A stretch of 8,770 nucleotides of DNA from Deltaproteobacteria bacterium (GTDB taxonomy: Bacteria > Myxococcota_A > UBA9042 > DTJE01). The translations under genes were made by a program, and so were the position numbers. Position 1 is the first letter of the stretch. Every line of letters begins with the position of its first letter. The stretch is from the NCBI GenBank assembly GCA_013151875.1, contig JAADHL010000148.1, positions 1 through 8,770 of the forward strand. The letters run 5' to 3'. A model generated the notes under the pieces. It did no database searches and was not told the origin of the DNA. It saw only the letters and a program-made list of their open reading frames with translations. Positions 1 through 6,518 of the stretch are shown here, one piece after another.

Positions 1-525
1 CTCGAATATGATGGCGTTCAGGCAAAGGGTGCCCCCGAGCGGTGTCGGTATCGTGGAAACGGACTCACTTACGCACTCGCAGTCCACGTCGCCCGACGCG
101 GGTTCGCAGGTCGCGCAAAACAGCATCGAGACCCCGGGACTGAGCCACGCGCCCACGGGACCCGGATTCTGGACATACTTGCAGTTGAACTGCTTGGAAA
201 GCGAGACGCAGCCCGGGTCCTGTCCGGGGCCGAGCGGCTTCTGCTCGCACCAAGGATCGGGGCCCTTGAAAAACGGCGCCAGATCAGGCTCGTCACCCGG
301 CGGCTTCTGGCCGGTCGTGGGCAGGAACTCGACCTCGGCAATGGGGCGCGCCCCGGCCTTGACCTCCGGACTCACATCGTACCCGGGATAGGACACCTCC
401 TGCGACTGTACATCGACCACGGGCGTATCGGTCGCGTCCACTGCGTCAGTATCGCCGCCGCCGCCACCACCGCCCCCGCAGGACCACAACACCGTGAGCA
501 TAGTCAATGAAAGCAGGTATCTCAT
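1..525 (-). CDS. Cys-rich lipoprotein of unknown function (3' end beyond window)
   Basis: I do not recognise this gene's function. The frame is open from an ATG at 525-523 to the window edge, giving 175 residues with no stop, so the C-terminus is missing. The N-terminus is a short lipoprotein signal (MRYLLSLTMLTVLWSC) with lipobox L-W-S-C and the anchor cysteine at residue 16. Eight consecutive glycines follow, then an Asp/Thr/Val-rich spacer (about 25-55). The rest contains eight cysteines (93, 106, 115, 137, 140, 149, 151, 168), including CATC and CEC pairs, which suggests disulfides in an exported protein. The residue after the anchor Cys is Gly, not Asp, so by the E. coli rule outer-membrane sorting is possible. 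The start overlaps the stop of the upstream lipoprotein gene as ATGA, with a GGAGG-type ribosome site inside that gene's end, so the two are probably co-transcribed and translationally coupled. The reading frame and signal are clear; the role is unknown. Confidence 0.85.
   Translation of the reverse strand, partial: MRYLLSLTMLTVLWSCGGGGGGGGDTDAVDATDTPVVDVQSQEVSYPGYDVSPEVKAGARPIAEVEFLPTTGQKPPGDEPDLAPFFKGPDPWCEQKPLGPGQDPGCVSLSKQFNCKYVQNPGPVGAWLSPGVSMLFCATCEPASGDVDCECVSESVSTIPTPLGGTLCLNAIIFE
522..525 (-). other. ATGA stop/start overlap coupling two lipoprotein genes
   Basis: The stop of the upstream lipoprotein gene (TGA, 524-522) overlaps the start of the next one (ATG, 525-523). The Shine-Dalgarno-like GGAGG for the second gene lies inside the last codons of the first (Glu-Glu-Gly-Gly). 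Such overlaps usually mean a shared mRNA and translational coupling; that last step is inference. Confidence 0.8.
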
Positions 526-1748
526 ACACCCCCCTCCTCGGCAGTTCCCGCCACGCACGCGCCCTGGTCGCATACGGAACCAGCAGGGCACTCCAGGTCC
601 GATTCGCACTCGAACTCGATGTCAAAGCTCTTTGGGCAACCCTGAACGCAGTCTCCGCCGGCGCCGGTCAGGACGTTCTGCGACGCCTCGCGAATCCCGC
701 CCGCGCCCGAAAGCCACGCGCGCAGCCTGAAGGTCTTGCCCACGGGGGCCCTCAGGCAATAGATCCCGCCGGGAACCCCAATCTGTTCGTCCAGGACCAG
801 CCCATCCTTTCCATTGCCGGGGTCCTCTGCCAGCCTCACGTCTGCGCCCAGTACCGGTCCTCCTCCGGCATAGGAGACATGCACGTTGACGCATGTCGGC
901 TGGGCCACGTCGCGCGCCCATACCCACGTGCCCGATTCGTTGATCGGGGCCTGTAAAACATTGTGCTGGGGGTCCAGCTTGTTGGACGGCCTTTCCATGA
1001 GCACCCCGGTCATGGGGTCGACCACGAACAGCCTGTCATCGTCCTTGGTGATGGGGCCGTCCATGGGATTGACGCTGGTCATGTAAAGGCCCACGCCCTG
1101 GGTCCCGCCGATGTTCAGGTCCCCGCCGTCCGCGGCGAACGAGAACCGGGTCATTACCAGAGGCGTCACGAAATCGGAACCTCCGTCAATGGGCTCGACC
1201 ATCGGATGAACGGGGATGGTGACCCGGTCGGCGAAAACGGGCTCCCAGGTGGCGCCGTTTACCTCCACCTCGCCGGTCACCCTCAAACCGGTCTGATCCA
1301 CCAGGGAATCCTGGAACAGGGTGACCGTGGCGTTGCCCAATGTAACGGCCTGGGACTGTTTGTCCCCCGGAACGGCAACGGTCTGCGACGTCAGGGCCTT
1401 GCCCAGCACCACCACCGCGGTGGCCTCGACCCCCGGAATCGGTCGAAAGGTCTTCGAGACGGCGGCGCGGCCTTCGCCCTCGAACCAGACCCCCAGGCGG
1501 GGCAGGTCCCCGGAGGGTTCCGCCTCCACGGTTCCCTCCAGCGTGTAATTGCCCTTGCCGTCGGAGATCGCCTGGACACCCGCGGCCGGGCACCATACCC
1601 TGACCCCCGGCGCCCCCTGCGAAAGCTCCGGGTCCAGGAAGACGCGGCCCTTGAGCACGAACCCTATCCCACCGCCGCCGGAACCGCATGCCCAGGCAAA
1701 CGGTAAAGCGGCAATCAACACGATGGCTGCCAGCAGACTCTTGGTCAC
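522..1748 (-). CDS. Lipoprotein with carboxypeptidase-regulatory-like domains and C-terminal Cys motif
   Basis: Predicted exported lipoprotein of 408 residues. I chose the GTG at 1748-1746 because GGGAGG lies five bases upstream and the product then begins directly with a signal peptide (MTKSLLAAIVLIAALPFAWAC, anchor Cys 21). An ATG at 1775 would add nine polar residues in front of the signal and has a weaker ribosome site. After a Gly-rich linker, residues about 31-73 (LKGRVF...GVRVWC...SDGKGNYTLEG) look like a carboxypeptidase-regulatory/transthyretin-like beta-sandwich. The middle (about 160-280, with GEVEV, WEPVFADRVTIPV, DDRLFVVDPMTGVL) is beta-rich and unassigned. Residues about 286-380 look like a second beta-sandwich (CVNVHVSYAGGGPVLGADVRL...GGIYCLRAPVGKTFRLRAWL). 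The C-terminus carries four cysteines (381, 387, 393, 398) as CESDLECPAGSVCDQGACV. The fold points to binding or structural roles; no catalytic residues are visible. It is divergent from pgsB and overlaps the next lipoprotein gene by four bases. The exact role is unknown. Confidence 0.88.
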   Translation of the reverse strand: MTKSLLAAIVLIAALPFAWACGSGGGGIGFVLKGRVFLDPELSQGAPGVRVWCPAAGVQAISDGKGNYTLEGTVEAEPSGDLPRLGVWFEGEGRAAVSKTFRPIPGVEATAVVVLGKALTSQTVAVPGDKQSQAVTLGNATVTLFQDSLVDQTGLRVTGEVEVNGATWEPVFADRVTIPVHPMVEPIDGGSDFVTPLVMTRFSFAADGGDLNIGGTQGVGLYMTSVNPMDGPITKDDDRLFVVDPMTGVLMERPSNKLDPQHNVLQAPINESGTWVWARDVAQPTCVNVHVSYAGGGPVLGADVRLAEDPGNGKDGLVLDEQIGVPGGIYCLRAPVGKTFRLRAWLSGAGGIREASQNVLTGAGGDCVQGCPKSFDIEFECESDLECPAGSVCDQGACVAGTAEEGGV

Positions 1749-1753
1749 GCCTT

Positions 1754-1759
1754 CCTCCC
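1754..1759 (-). promoter_or_regulatory. Ribosome binding site (GGGAGG) selecting a GTG start
   Basis: On the minus strand GGGAGG ends five bases before the GTG at 1748-1746. It decides the start of the 408-residue lipoprotein in favour of GTG over the ATG at 1775, and the resulting N-terminus is a clean lipoprotein signal. Confidence 0.65.
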
Positions 1760-1864
1760 GATGGCGAACGGACATCAGAGGTTATCCCCGCATGAGGGTT
1801 TTAGGCAAGACAATCGAAAAACATCTATTCGACACGTAAAAGGCAGGATAGGATCGTTCAACCC

Positions 1865-1870
1865 AGGAGG
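1865..1870 (+). promoter_or_regulatory. Ribosome binding site (AGGAGG) of pgsB
   Basis: A perfect AGGAGG lies only two bases before ATG 1873 but eight bases before GTG 1879. The normal spacing of 5-9 bases therefore favours GTG as the pgsB start. Confidence 0.6.
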
Positions 1871-1878
1871 CCATGGCC

Positions 1879-3075
1879 GTGCAGGAAATCTGGATACTGC
1901 TGATTGTCGTGGGCGTCATCAGCGTCTATCTGGGCAGCGAGAACTGGCTCAACCTCCGCCGCATCCGGCTGGTGCGCCACCGAATCCACGTCAACGGGTC
2001 GCGCGGCAAGTCGTCAGTGACGCGGCTGGTGGCCGCCGCCCTGCGGGAAGCGGGACTGAAAACCATCGCCAAGACAACCGGTTCCAGCCCACGTTTCATC
2101 TTTCCGGACGGTTCGGAGGTTCTGATACGAAGGCTGGGGCAGGCCAACATCAAGGAACAATTGAAGATCGCGCACTGGGCACGCCTCCACAGGCCTGATG
2201 CAATCGTGGTCGAGTGCATGGCCCTGGCGCCCCAGAATCAATGGGCCAGCGAGCACAGGATGCTGCGCTCCACGCTGGGCGTTTGCACCAATGTGCGCGC
2301 GGACCACCTGGACATCATGGGCCCGGAGGTGGCCGATGTGGAAAAGGCCCTCGCCGGGACCGTGCCGCGGGGTGGAGTCTTTGTAACGACCGAACGGACA
2401 TATACTGGGGTCCTGCGCCGGGCTTGCGAGGACAATGACACGCGCTTCGTGCAGGTAACCGGCCCAGAGGTGGATGCGGTGACGGCGAAAGAGATGTCCG
2501 CATTCACCTACATCGAGCACGAGGACAACGTCGCCCTGGCCCTGAAGGTGGCCGAACTGCTGGGCATCGGGCGCGAGACCGCCCTGAAAGGCATGCACTC
2601 CTGCAATCCGGACGTGGGTGCGTTGAGGCGCTGGGACCTGGTCTTCTATGGACGGACGATAAGCTGGATCAATGCCTTCGCCGCCAACGATCCGGCCTCG
2701 ACCCGCATGATCTGGGACCGCATTCGCGAACTCATCCCCGATTCGGACTCCAGGATCCTCGTCGTGAACTGCCGCGACGACCGCCCCGACAGATCGAGGC
2801 AACTCGGCAGGCTGGCGCCGCTGCTCGATGACGTGGATCGATTCGTGCTGACCGGCAGCGGGACGGAGGTGTTCGCCAGGGCCGCGGTGAGGGGAGGCAT
2901 CCGGAAGGACCGCATCTACACCATGGTGGGCGAAACCGTGCTGAAGGTGTTCGAGCGCATCGTGTCCTGGTCTGGAACCAGGGCGGTGATCCTGGGGGTG
3001 GGCAACATCAAGGGCATGGGCGCGGCCCTGGACGAGTATTTCCGCAACCGGGCCGTCCGCCCGGAAAGGAACTGA
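1879..3075 (+). CDS. pgsB: Poly-gamma-glutamate synthase subunit PgsB/CapB
   Basis: PgsB/CapB is the ATP-dependent amide ligase that adds glutamate through its gamma-carboxyl to a growing poly-gamma-glutamate chain. It works with membrane partner PgsC and resembles Mur ligases. The 398-residue product (GTG start; ATG 1873 would add two residues) is close to the usual length of about 390-400. It has an N-terminal membrane segment (about 5-19), then the nucleotide-binding motif HVNGSRGKSSVTRL with the P-loop at 39-46. Further motifs matching Bacillus PgsB from memory are ECMALAP (112-118), TNVRADHLDIMGP (137-149), NAFAANDPAST (265-275), NCRDDRPDR (297-305) and GVGNIKGMG (373-381). The GKS lysine and downstream acidic residues expected for ATP/Mg binding are present, so the enzyme looks intact. 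It is the first gene of a tight three-gene operon, with pgsC starting six bases after its stop. The family assignment is secure. The polymer's stereochemistry and fate (capsule or release) cannot be read from the sequence. Confidence 0.96.
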   Translation: MQEIWILLIVVGVISVYLGSENWLNLRRIRLVRHRIHVNGSRGKSSVTRLVAAALREAGLKTIAKTTGSSPRFIFPDGSEVLIRRLGQANIKEQLKIAHWARLHRPDAIVVECMALAPQNQWASEHRMLRSTLGVCTNVRADHLDIMGPEVADVEKALAGTVPRGGVFVTTERTYTGVLRRACEDNDTRFVQVTGPEVDAVTAKEMSAFTYIEHEDNVALALKVAELLGIGRETALKGMHSCNPDVGALRRWDLVFYGRTISWINAFAANDPASTRMIWDRIRELIPDSDSRILVVNCRDDRPDRSRQLGRLAPLLDDVDRFVLTGSGTEVFARAAVRGGIRKDRIYTMVGETVLKVFERIVSWSGTRAVILGVGNIKGMGAALDEYFRNRAVRPERN

Positions 3076-3081
3076 GGGCGC

Positions 3082-3537
3082 ATGGAAGGCCTGGTACAGA
3101 TATCCATCGGACTGGGGCTTCTGGTCAGCCTGATGTTTTCGGAGTTTCTGGGCCTCGCCGCGGGCGGCATGGTGGTCCCGGGTTACTTCGCCCTGAACCT
3201 TTCCGACCCGGCCAAGGTGCTGATGACCATCGTGGCCGCCGTGATCACCTACTGGATCGTGCGGTTCATGAACTTCTTCATGATCATATATGGTCGCCGC
3301 AGGACGGTCCTGATGATCCTGATCGGCTTTCTGGTCGGGGCAGTCATCCGCAACTTCATCGAGTTCGAGGTCAGCGCCTTCGCGATCGACCTGACCGTCA
3401 TCGGCTACATCATCCCGGGACTCATCGCCATCTGGATCGACCGCCAGGGCCTGCTGGAAACCGTCTCTACACTGCTGGTGTCTTCCGTCCTGGTGCGCAT
3501 GGTCCTGATCCTCCTGAACGGCGGGGAGGTGTTCTGA
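3082..3537 (+). CDS. pgsC: Poly-gamma-glutamate biosynthesis membrane protein PgsC/CapC
   Basis: PgsC/CapC is the integral membrane partner of PgsB and is needed with it for gamma-glutamyl polymerisation at the inner membrane. The 151-residue product matches the family length (149 in B. subtilis). It is almost entirely hydrophobic, with about five predicted membrane segments (about 4-24, 45-65, 74-92, 102-118, 127-147). Conserved family signatures are visible from memory of Bacillus PgsC: the first-helix motif LLVSLMFSE with GGMVVPGY (28-35), the tyrosine-basic motif MIIYGRRR (67-74), and IIPGLIA (110-116) followed by DRQGL (120-124). It begins six bases after the pgsB stop. The ribosome site is either GGAAAGGA inside the end of pgsB (11 bases away) or a close GAGGG (3 bases away), so initiation may rely on coupling. 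Its stop overlaps the next start as TGATG. No truncation is seen. Confidence 0.95.
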   Translation: MEGLVQISIGLGLLVSLMFSEFLGLAAGGMVVPGYFALNLSDPAKVLMTIVAAVITYWIVRFMNFFMIIYGRRRTVLMILIGFLVGAVIRNFIEFEVSAFAIDLTVIGYIIPGLIAIWIDRQGLLETVSTLLVSSVLVRMVLILLNGGEVF

Positions 3538-4685
3538 TGAAGCTGTACTGGCGCCCCGGAAAGATATCCAGGCCCTCCCTGATCGTGCTGGCCCTGCTGT
3601 CCATGACATTCATGCTGGTCATCGAGACAAGCAAGGTAGAGATCCGTCAGCGCTGGTACGACGAAAAAGTCCGGGCCGTTAAACTGCAGGCCGGGGCAAT
3701 GGAGGCGATCAAAAAGGAAAAACTGCGGATTCGCAAGACGCTGGACCCATTCGCTGACCCGGCCAAAACGGGCCTGATCGGCACCAACCTCAGCCCGATC
3801 ACCTCGGTCATCGGTTATCTGGCGGCCAAGCAGACCTCGGTGAACCCGAATTTCGCGGCCGTCTTTGTTCAACTGATGAAAAGGCTCAAGCTCGAAGAAG
3901 GGGACCGGGTCGCGATCGGCGCGTCCAGTTCGTTCCCCGCCCTGAACCTGGCCACCCTGGTGGCGTGCAAGGTCCTCAAGCTCAGGTGCGTGATGATCAA
4001 TTCGGTCTCGGCATCGATGTACGGGGCAACGGATCCGCGACTGACATGGCTCGACATGGAAAAGATCGCCTTTCGCGAGGGCTACATCGACACCCGCACC
4101 GCCGCCGCCAGCATCGGCGGCATGGACGACAACGGCGAGCAGTTGTCAAAGCGCGGGATCAAGCTGATCCTGAAGGCGATCAAACGCAACGGCATCAGGC
4201 TGATCCGCGAGGGCTCGCTGAAGGCGAACATCGGGGCCCGAATGCGCGTCTACGAGGAGGAGGCCCAGGGCGAACCCTACGCGGCCTACGTCAACCTGGG
4301 CGGCAGCGAAGCGTCCGTGGGCTCGCACTTCACCAAGGTCATGTTCAAACCGGGCATCAATCGGCGACTGCCCCGCAAGCCGATCCCGGATGACGGCGCG
4401 ATGACGCTGATGATGAAGAAATTCGGCATCCCATTGCTGCACATCTCGGGGGTGAGTCACATCGCTGAAAGATACGGGTTGCCAAGGGCCCCTCAAAAGA
4501 TGCCGGACCTGGCAAAGGGCCCCCTCTTTTACAACACCGAGTACAACCTGGCCCTGGTCTGGATCCTGCTGCTGGTACTGGTCATTTCCTCTTTCCTTAT
4601 CGTGCACTTCGACATTGGGAACATCTTTCGCGGGGCCCCGCGAAAAACGGACGAGAGGGGAACCGAAGGGCCGCCAGGCTCGTGA
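3537..4685 (+). CDS. Poly-gamma-glutamate system protein (third operon gene, replaces PgsA position)
   Basis: This 382-residue protein is not a PgsA/CapA metallophosphoesterase-like protein. From memory I assign it to the 'poly-gamma-glutamate system protein' family found beside pgsB and pgsC in several Gram-negative lineages; its biochemical role is not established. It has one membrane segment near each end (about 14-29 and 338-357). The basic N-terminal tip (KLYWRPGKISRP) and basic C-terminal tail (RGAPRK) predict both ends in the cytoplasm and the 300-residue middle in the periplasm (positive-inside rule). That middle looks alpha/beta, with Gly/Ser-rich turns at GASSSFPALN (128-137), NLGGSEASVGSH (253-264) and HISGVSHIAERYGLP (302-316). 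The start is well supported: GGGGAGG lies seven bases upstream and the ATG overlaps the pgsC stop by one base. Position and overlap imply a partner of PgsB and PgsC, perhaps in polymer export or handling (inference). The last codons contain a perfect 20-base palindrome. Confidence 0.88.
   Translation: MKLYWRPGKISRPSLIVLALLSMTFMLVIETSKVEIRQRWYDEKVRAVKLQAGAMEAIKKEKLRIRKTLDPFADPAKTGLIGTNLSPITSVIGYLAAKQTSVNPNFAAVFVQLMKRLKLEEGDRVAIGASSSFPALNLATLVACKVLKLRCVMINSVSASMYGATDPRLTWLDMEKIAFREGYIDTRTAAASIGGMDDNGEQLSKRGIKLILKAIKRNGIRLIREGSLKANIGARMRVYEEEAQGEPYAAYVNLGGSEASVGSHFTKVMFKPGINRRLPRKPIPDDGAMTLMMKKFGIPLLHISGVSHIAERYGLPRAPQKMPDLAKGPLFYNTEYNLALVWILLLVLVISSFLIVHFDIGNIFRGAPRKTDERGTEGPPGS
4626..4645. repeat. 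Perfect 20-bp palindrome at the end of the pgs operon
   Basis: TTTCGCGGGGCCCCGCGAAA is self-complementary over all 20 bases. As RNA it could fold into an eight-pair stem with a GGCC loop in either orientation. It lies inside the last codons of the third pgs gene (about residues 363-370, FRGAPRK) and 55 bases beyond the guaA stop. Neither strand has a T-tract after the stem (plus: AAAAACGG would need T; minus: AAAGATG), so it does not fit a standard intrinsic terminator. A role in slowing or protecting the ends of the two converging transcripts is possible but unproven. Confidence 0.55.
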
Positions 4686-4700
4686 AGCCCGAATTCAGGG

Positions 4701-6518
4701 TCACTCCCATTCAATCGTGCCAGGGGGCTTGGTGGTCAGGTCCAGGGCCAGGCCGGAGATTCCGTCAAGGGCCAGGATTTCACGGCGCAGTTCGTCCAGA
4801 AGCGCGGGCGGCAGGGATGCTGGGGTGGCGGTCATGGCCCGTTCGCTGTGGATGGGCCGCACTATCACGAACTCCCGTCCATGCCCATCGACCTCCAGCG
4901 GGACCATGGCCGTGGGGCATTGCCAGATTGCGTCGTAAAGTCCGTGGCGTTTCAGACCCTCCATCACCATGTGATCGGCCTCGCGCAACAGGTCCAGCCG
5001 GTCACGGGTCATGGTGGCCGCGAGGGTCCTGAACGCGGTAGGACTGCCCGGACCCAGGTTCCATATCGCGCGGTTGACACCCGTGACCTCCTTGAAGATC
5101 GTTCCCGCCGCTTCCACCAGCCGGTCCCAATCGGCCTCGCCCGAAAGCAGCACCGGGTGTTCGTACGAGCGCAGGTCGGCCTTCACGCCTACCGACCTGA
5201 TGGGAAGCACGGCCGTATCGAGGTCGTATCGGTCCCCTATCGAGGCCGCGGCCGCGGAGATCCCGGACAGGTCGCCGACCGCCTCCCCATCTGAACACAG
5301 CAGGCGCACGCCCAGCCCCGGCCCCGGGAATGGGTGCCTCCATATTGCCTCCCGCGGGATGCCCAGCATTTCGCCCAGTTCGCGGACCTCGACCTTGTAG
5401 AGGTCCGCCAGGGGCTCCACCACCCGGCCTTCGGCGATCATCCTCTCGATCACCGGTACGCGGTTGTGGTGGGTCTTGATGGTATCCGCCCGTTTCGTAC
5501 CGCCCGTCTCGATGGTGTCGGGATAGATGGTGCCCTGCCCCAGGAGGTGGCCCTCGATGCCCAGGCGTGACGCCTCCCTCTCGAACACCTCGATGAAGGT
5601 GGCGCCGATTACGGCCCGTTTCCTCTCGGGCTCGACCACCCCCTCGAGCGCCGAAAGGAAATCCCCGGTCGCGTCCACGAAATGAAGACCCTCGCCAAGG
5701 CCCCATTGCCTGAACAAATCCAGCACCTTGCGGCTCTCGTCCTTGCGCATGAGGCCGTTGTCCACGTGCAACAGGTGCAGGCGTTCCGGGCCCAAAGCGC
5801 GCTGCAACACCCTGGCGGCCACCGTCGAATCAACACCCCCGGAAGCCAGCAGGAACACCGACCTGTCGCCGACCTGCCGGCGCACTTTCTCCTCCTGCTG
5901 CCTGAGATAGGCGTCCATGGTCCAGGAAGGACGGCACCCGCAGATGCCCAGCACGAAGTTGGCAATCATCCGGTCGCCATGGACCGTGTCGTCCACCTCG
6001 GGATGGAACTGGAACCCATAGCGCCGCAGCTTGTCCGAACCGATGGCCGCGAAACGGTGCTCCCGGCCGCCCGCTCCAAGCGCCGTGTACCCCAGTTCGA
6101 CAAAGTCAGGACCGAGGGAGGCCACGGTGTCGTTGTGGCTCATCCAGACACGTTCCGTGGGCCCCAACCCATCAAAGATCGGGCTGTCGCCGATGATCTT
6201 GAGGTCCGCGGGGCCCCATTCCTGGCCAGCGTTGACCACCTCGCCGCCGTAATGCTTTGCGATCTCCTGATGCCCGAAACAGAACCCGATCATGGGCACG
6301 TCCAGGTCGTAGATGGCCTTGTTGTAGTCCTGCTCCTCGCCGTGAGAGGACAGGGCGGGACTGCCGGACAGGATGATCCCCCTGTACCCTTCGAACATCC
6401 CGATGGGGTCCTCGGGCTGTCGGATCTCGGCCAGGACCTTCAGCCGCCGCACCTTGGTGGCGATGAGATGCGCGTACTGGCCGCCGAAATCCACCACCGC
6501 GATCCTGTCGTGCTTCAT
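4701..6518 (-). CDS. guaA: GMP synthase (glutamine-hydrolysing), long form
   Basis: GuaA converts XMP to GMP in the cytoplasm using ATP and glutamine, the last step of guanine nucleotide synthesis. The start is MKHDRIAVVDFGGQYAHLIA at 6518; the open frame extends to 6947 but that part has no family similarity and is antisense to the next gene. The glutaminase domain (1 to about 190) has nucleophile Cys80 in GFCFGHQ and the His172/Glu174 pair in FHPEV. The ATP-pyrophosphatase domain has the PP-loop SGGVDS (226-231), GQGTIYPDTIE (327-337) and HPFPGPGLGVR (395-405). The C-terminus ends in the canonical KPPGTIEWE. At 605 residues it is about 80 longer than E. coli GuaA (525). The extra length lies in the dimerisation region, which appears doubled: LPIRSVGVKADLRSYEH...VNRAIW (438-486), then CPTAMVPLEV...PPGTIEWE (534-605). 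This layout matches human GMPS. All catalytic residues are intact. AGGAGG lies 12 bases upstream, a long spacing. The gene converges on the pgs operon. Confidence 0.97.
   Translation of the reverse strand: MKHDRIAVVDFGGQYAHLIATKVRRLKVLAEIRQPEDPIGMFEGYRGIILSGSPALSSHGEEQDYNKAIYDLDVPMIGFCFGHQEIAKHYGGEVVNAGQEWGPADLKIIGDSPIFDGLGPTERVWMSHNDTVASLGPDFVELGYTALGAGGREHRFAAIGSDKLRRYGFQFHPEVDDTVHGDRMIANFVLGICGCRPSWTMDAYLRQQEEKVRRQVGDRSVFLLASGGVDSTVAARVLQRALGPERLHLLHVDNGLMRKDESRKVLDLFRQWGLGEGLHFVDATGDFLSALEGVVEPERKRAVIGATFIEVFEREASRLGIEGHLLGQGTIYPDTIETGGTKRADTIKTHHNRVPVIERMIAEGRVVEPLADLYKVEVRELGEMLGIPREAIWRHPFPGPGLGVRLLCSDGEAVGDLSGISAAAASIGDRYDLDTAVLPIRSVGVKADLRSYEHPVLLSGEADWDRLVEAAGTIFKEVTGVNRAIWNLGPGSPTAFRTLAATMTRDRLDLLREADHMVMEGLKRHGLYDAIWQCPTAMVPLEVDGHGREFVIVRPIHSERAMTATPASLPPALLDELRREILALDGISGLALDLTTKPPGTIEWE

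Larger units (their letters stand above)
1749..1878. promoter_or_regulatory. Divergent intergenic region between the lipoprotein pair and the pgs operon
   Basis: This 130-base interval must hold the promoters of both the leftward lipoprotein pair and the rightward poly-gamma-glutamate operon, unless either is read from further away. It is more A/T-rich than its surroundings around 1801-1845. On the plus strand TCGACA (1829-1834) matches the sigma-70 -35 box at five of six positions, but no good -10 box sits at 16-18 bases, so I do not call a promoter. I see no strong inverted repeat or riboswitch-like structure. The shared gap would allow a single regulator to act on both units, which is inference. 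Confidence 0.4.

Noticed and set aside
963..1706. Plus-strand open frame (247 codons) opposite the carboxypeptidase-regulatory-like lipoprotein
   Set aside because: His/Gly/Arg-rich composition typical of a shadow frame. The opposite strand has a lipoprotein signal, a ribosome site and coherent beta-sandwich sequence.
2014..3609. Long minus-strand open frame (531 codons) antisense to pgsB and pgsC
   Set aside because: It is rich in His, Asp, Gln and Arg with no recognisable domain, and lies opposite two genes with clear family motifs. Long antisense frames are expected in GC-rich DNA.
4626..4650. Palindrome as a classical Rho-independent terminator
   Set aside because: Neither strand has a run of T after the stem; the A-tract lies on the wrong side for the plus strand and the minus strand continues AAAGATG.
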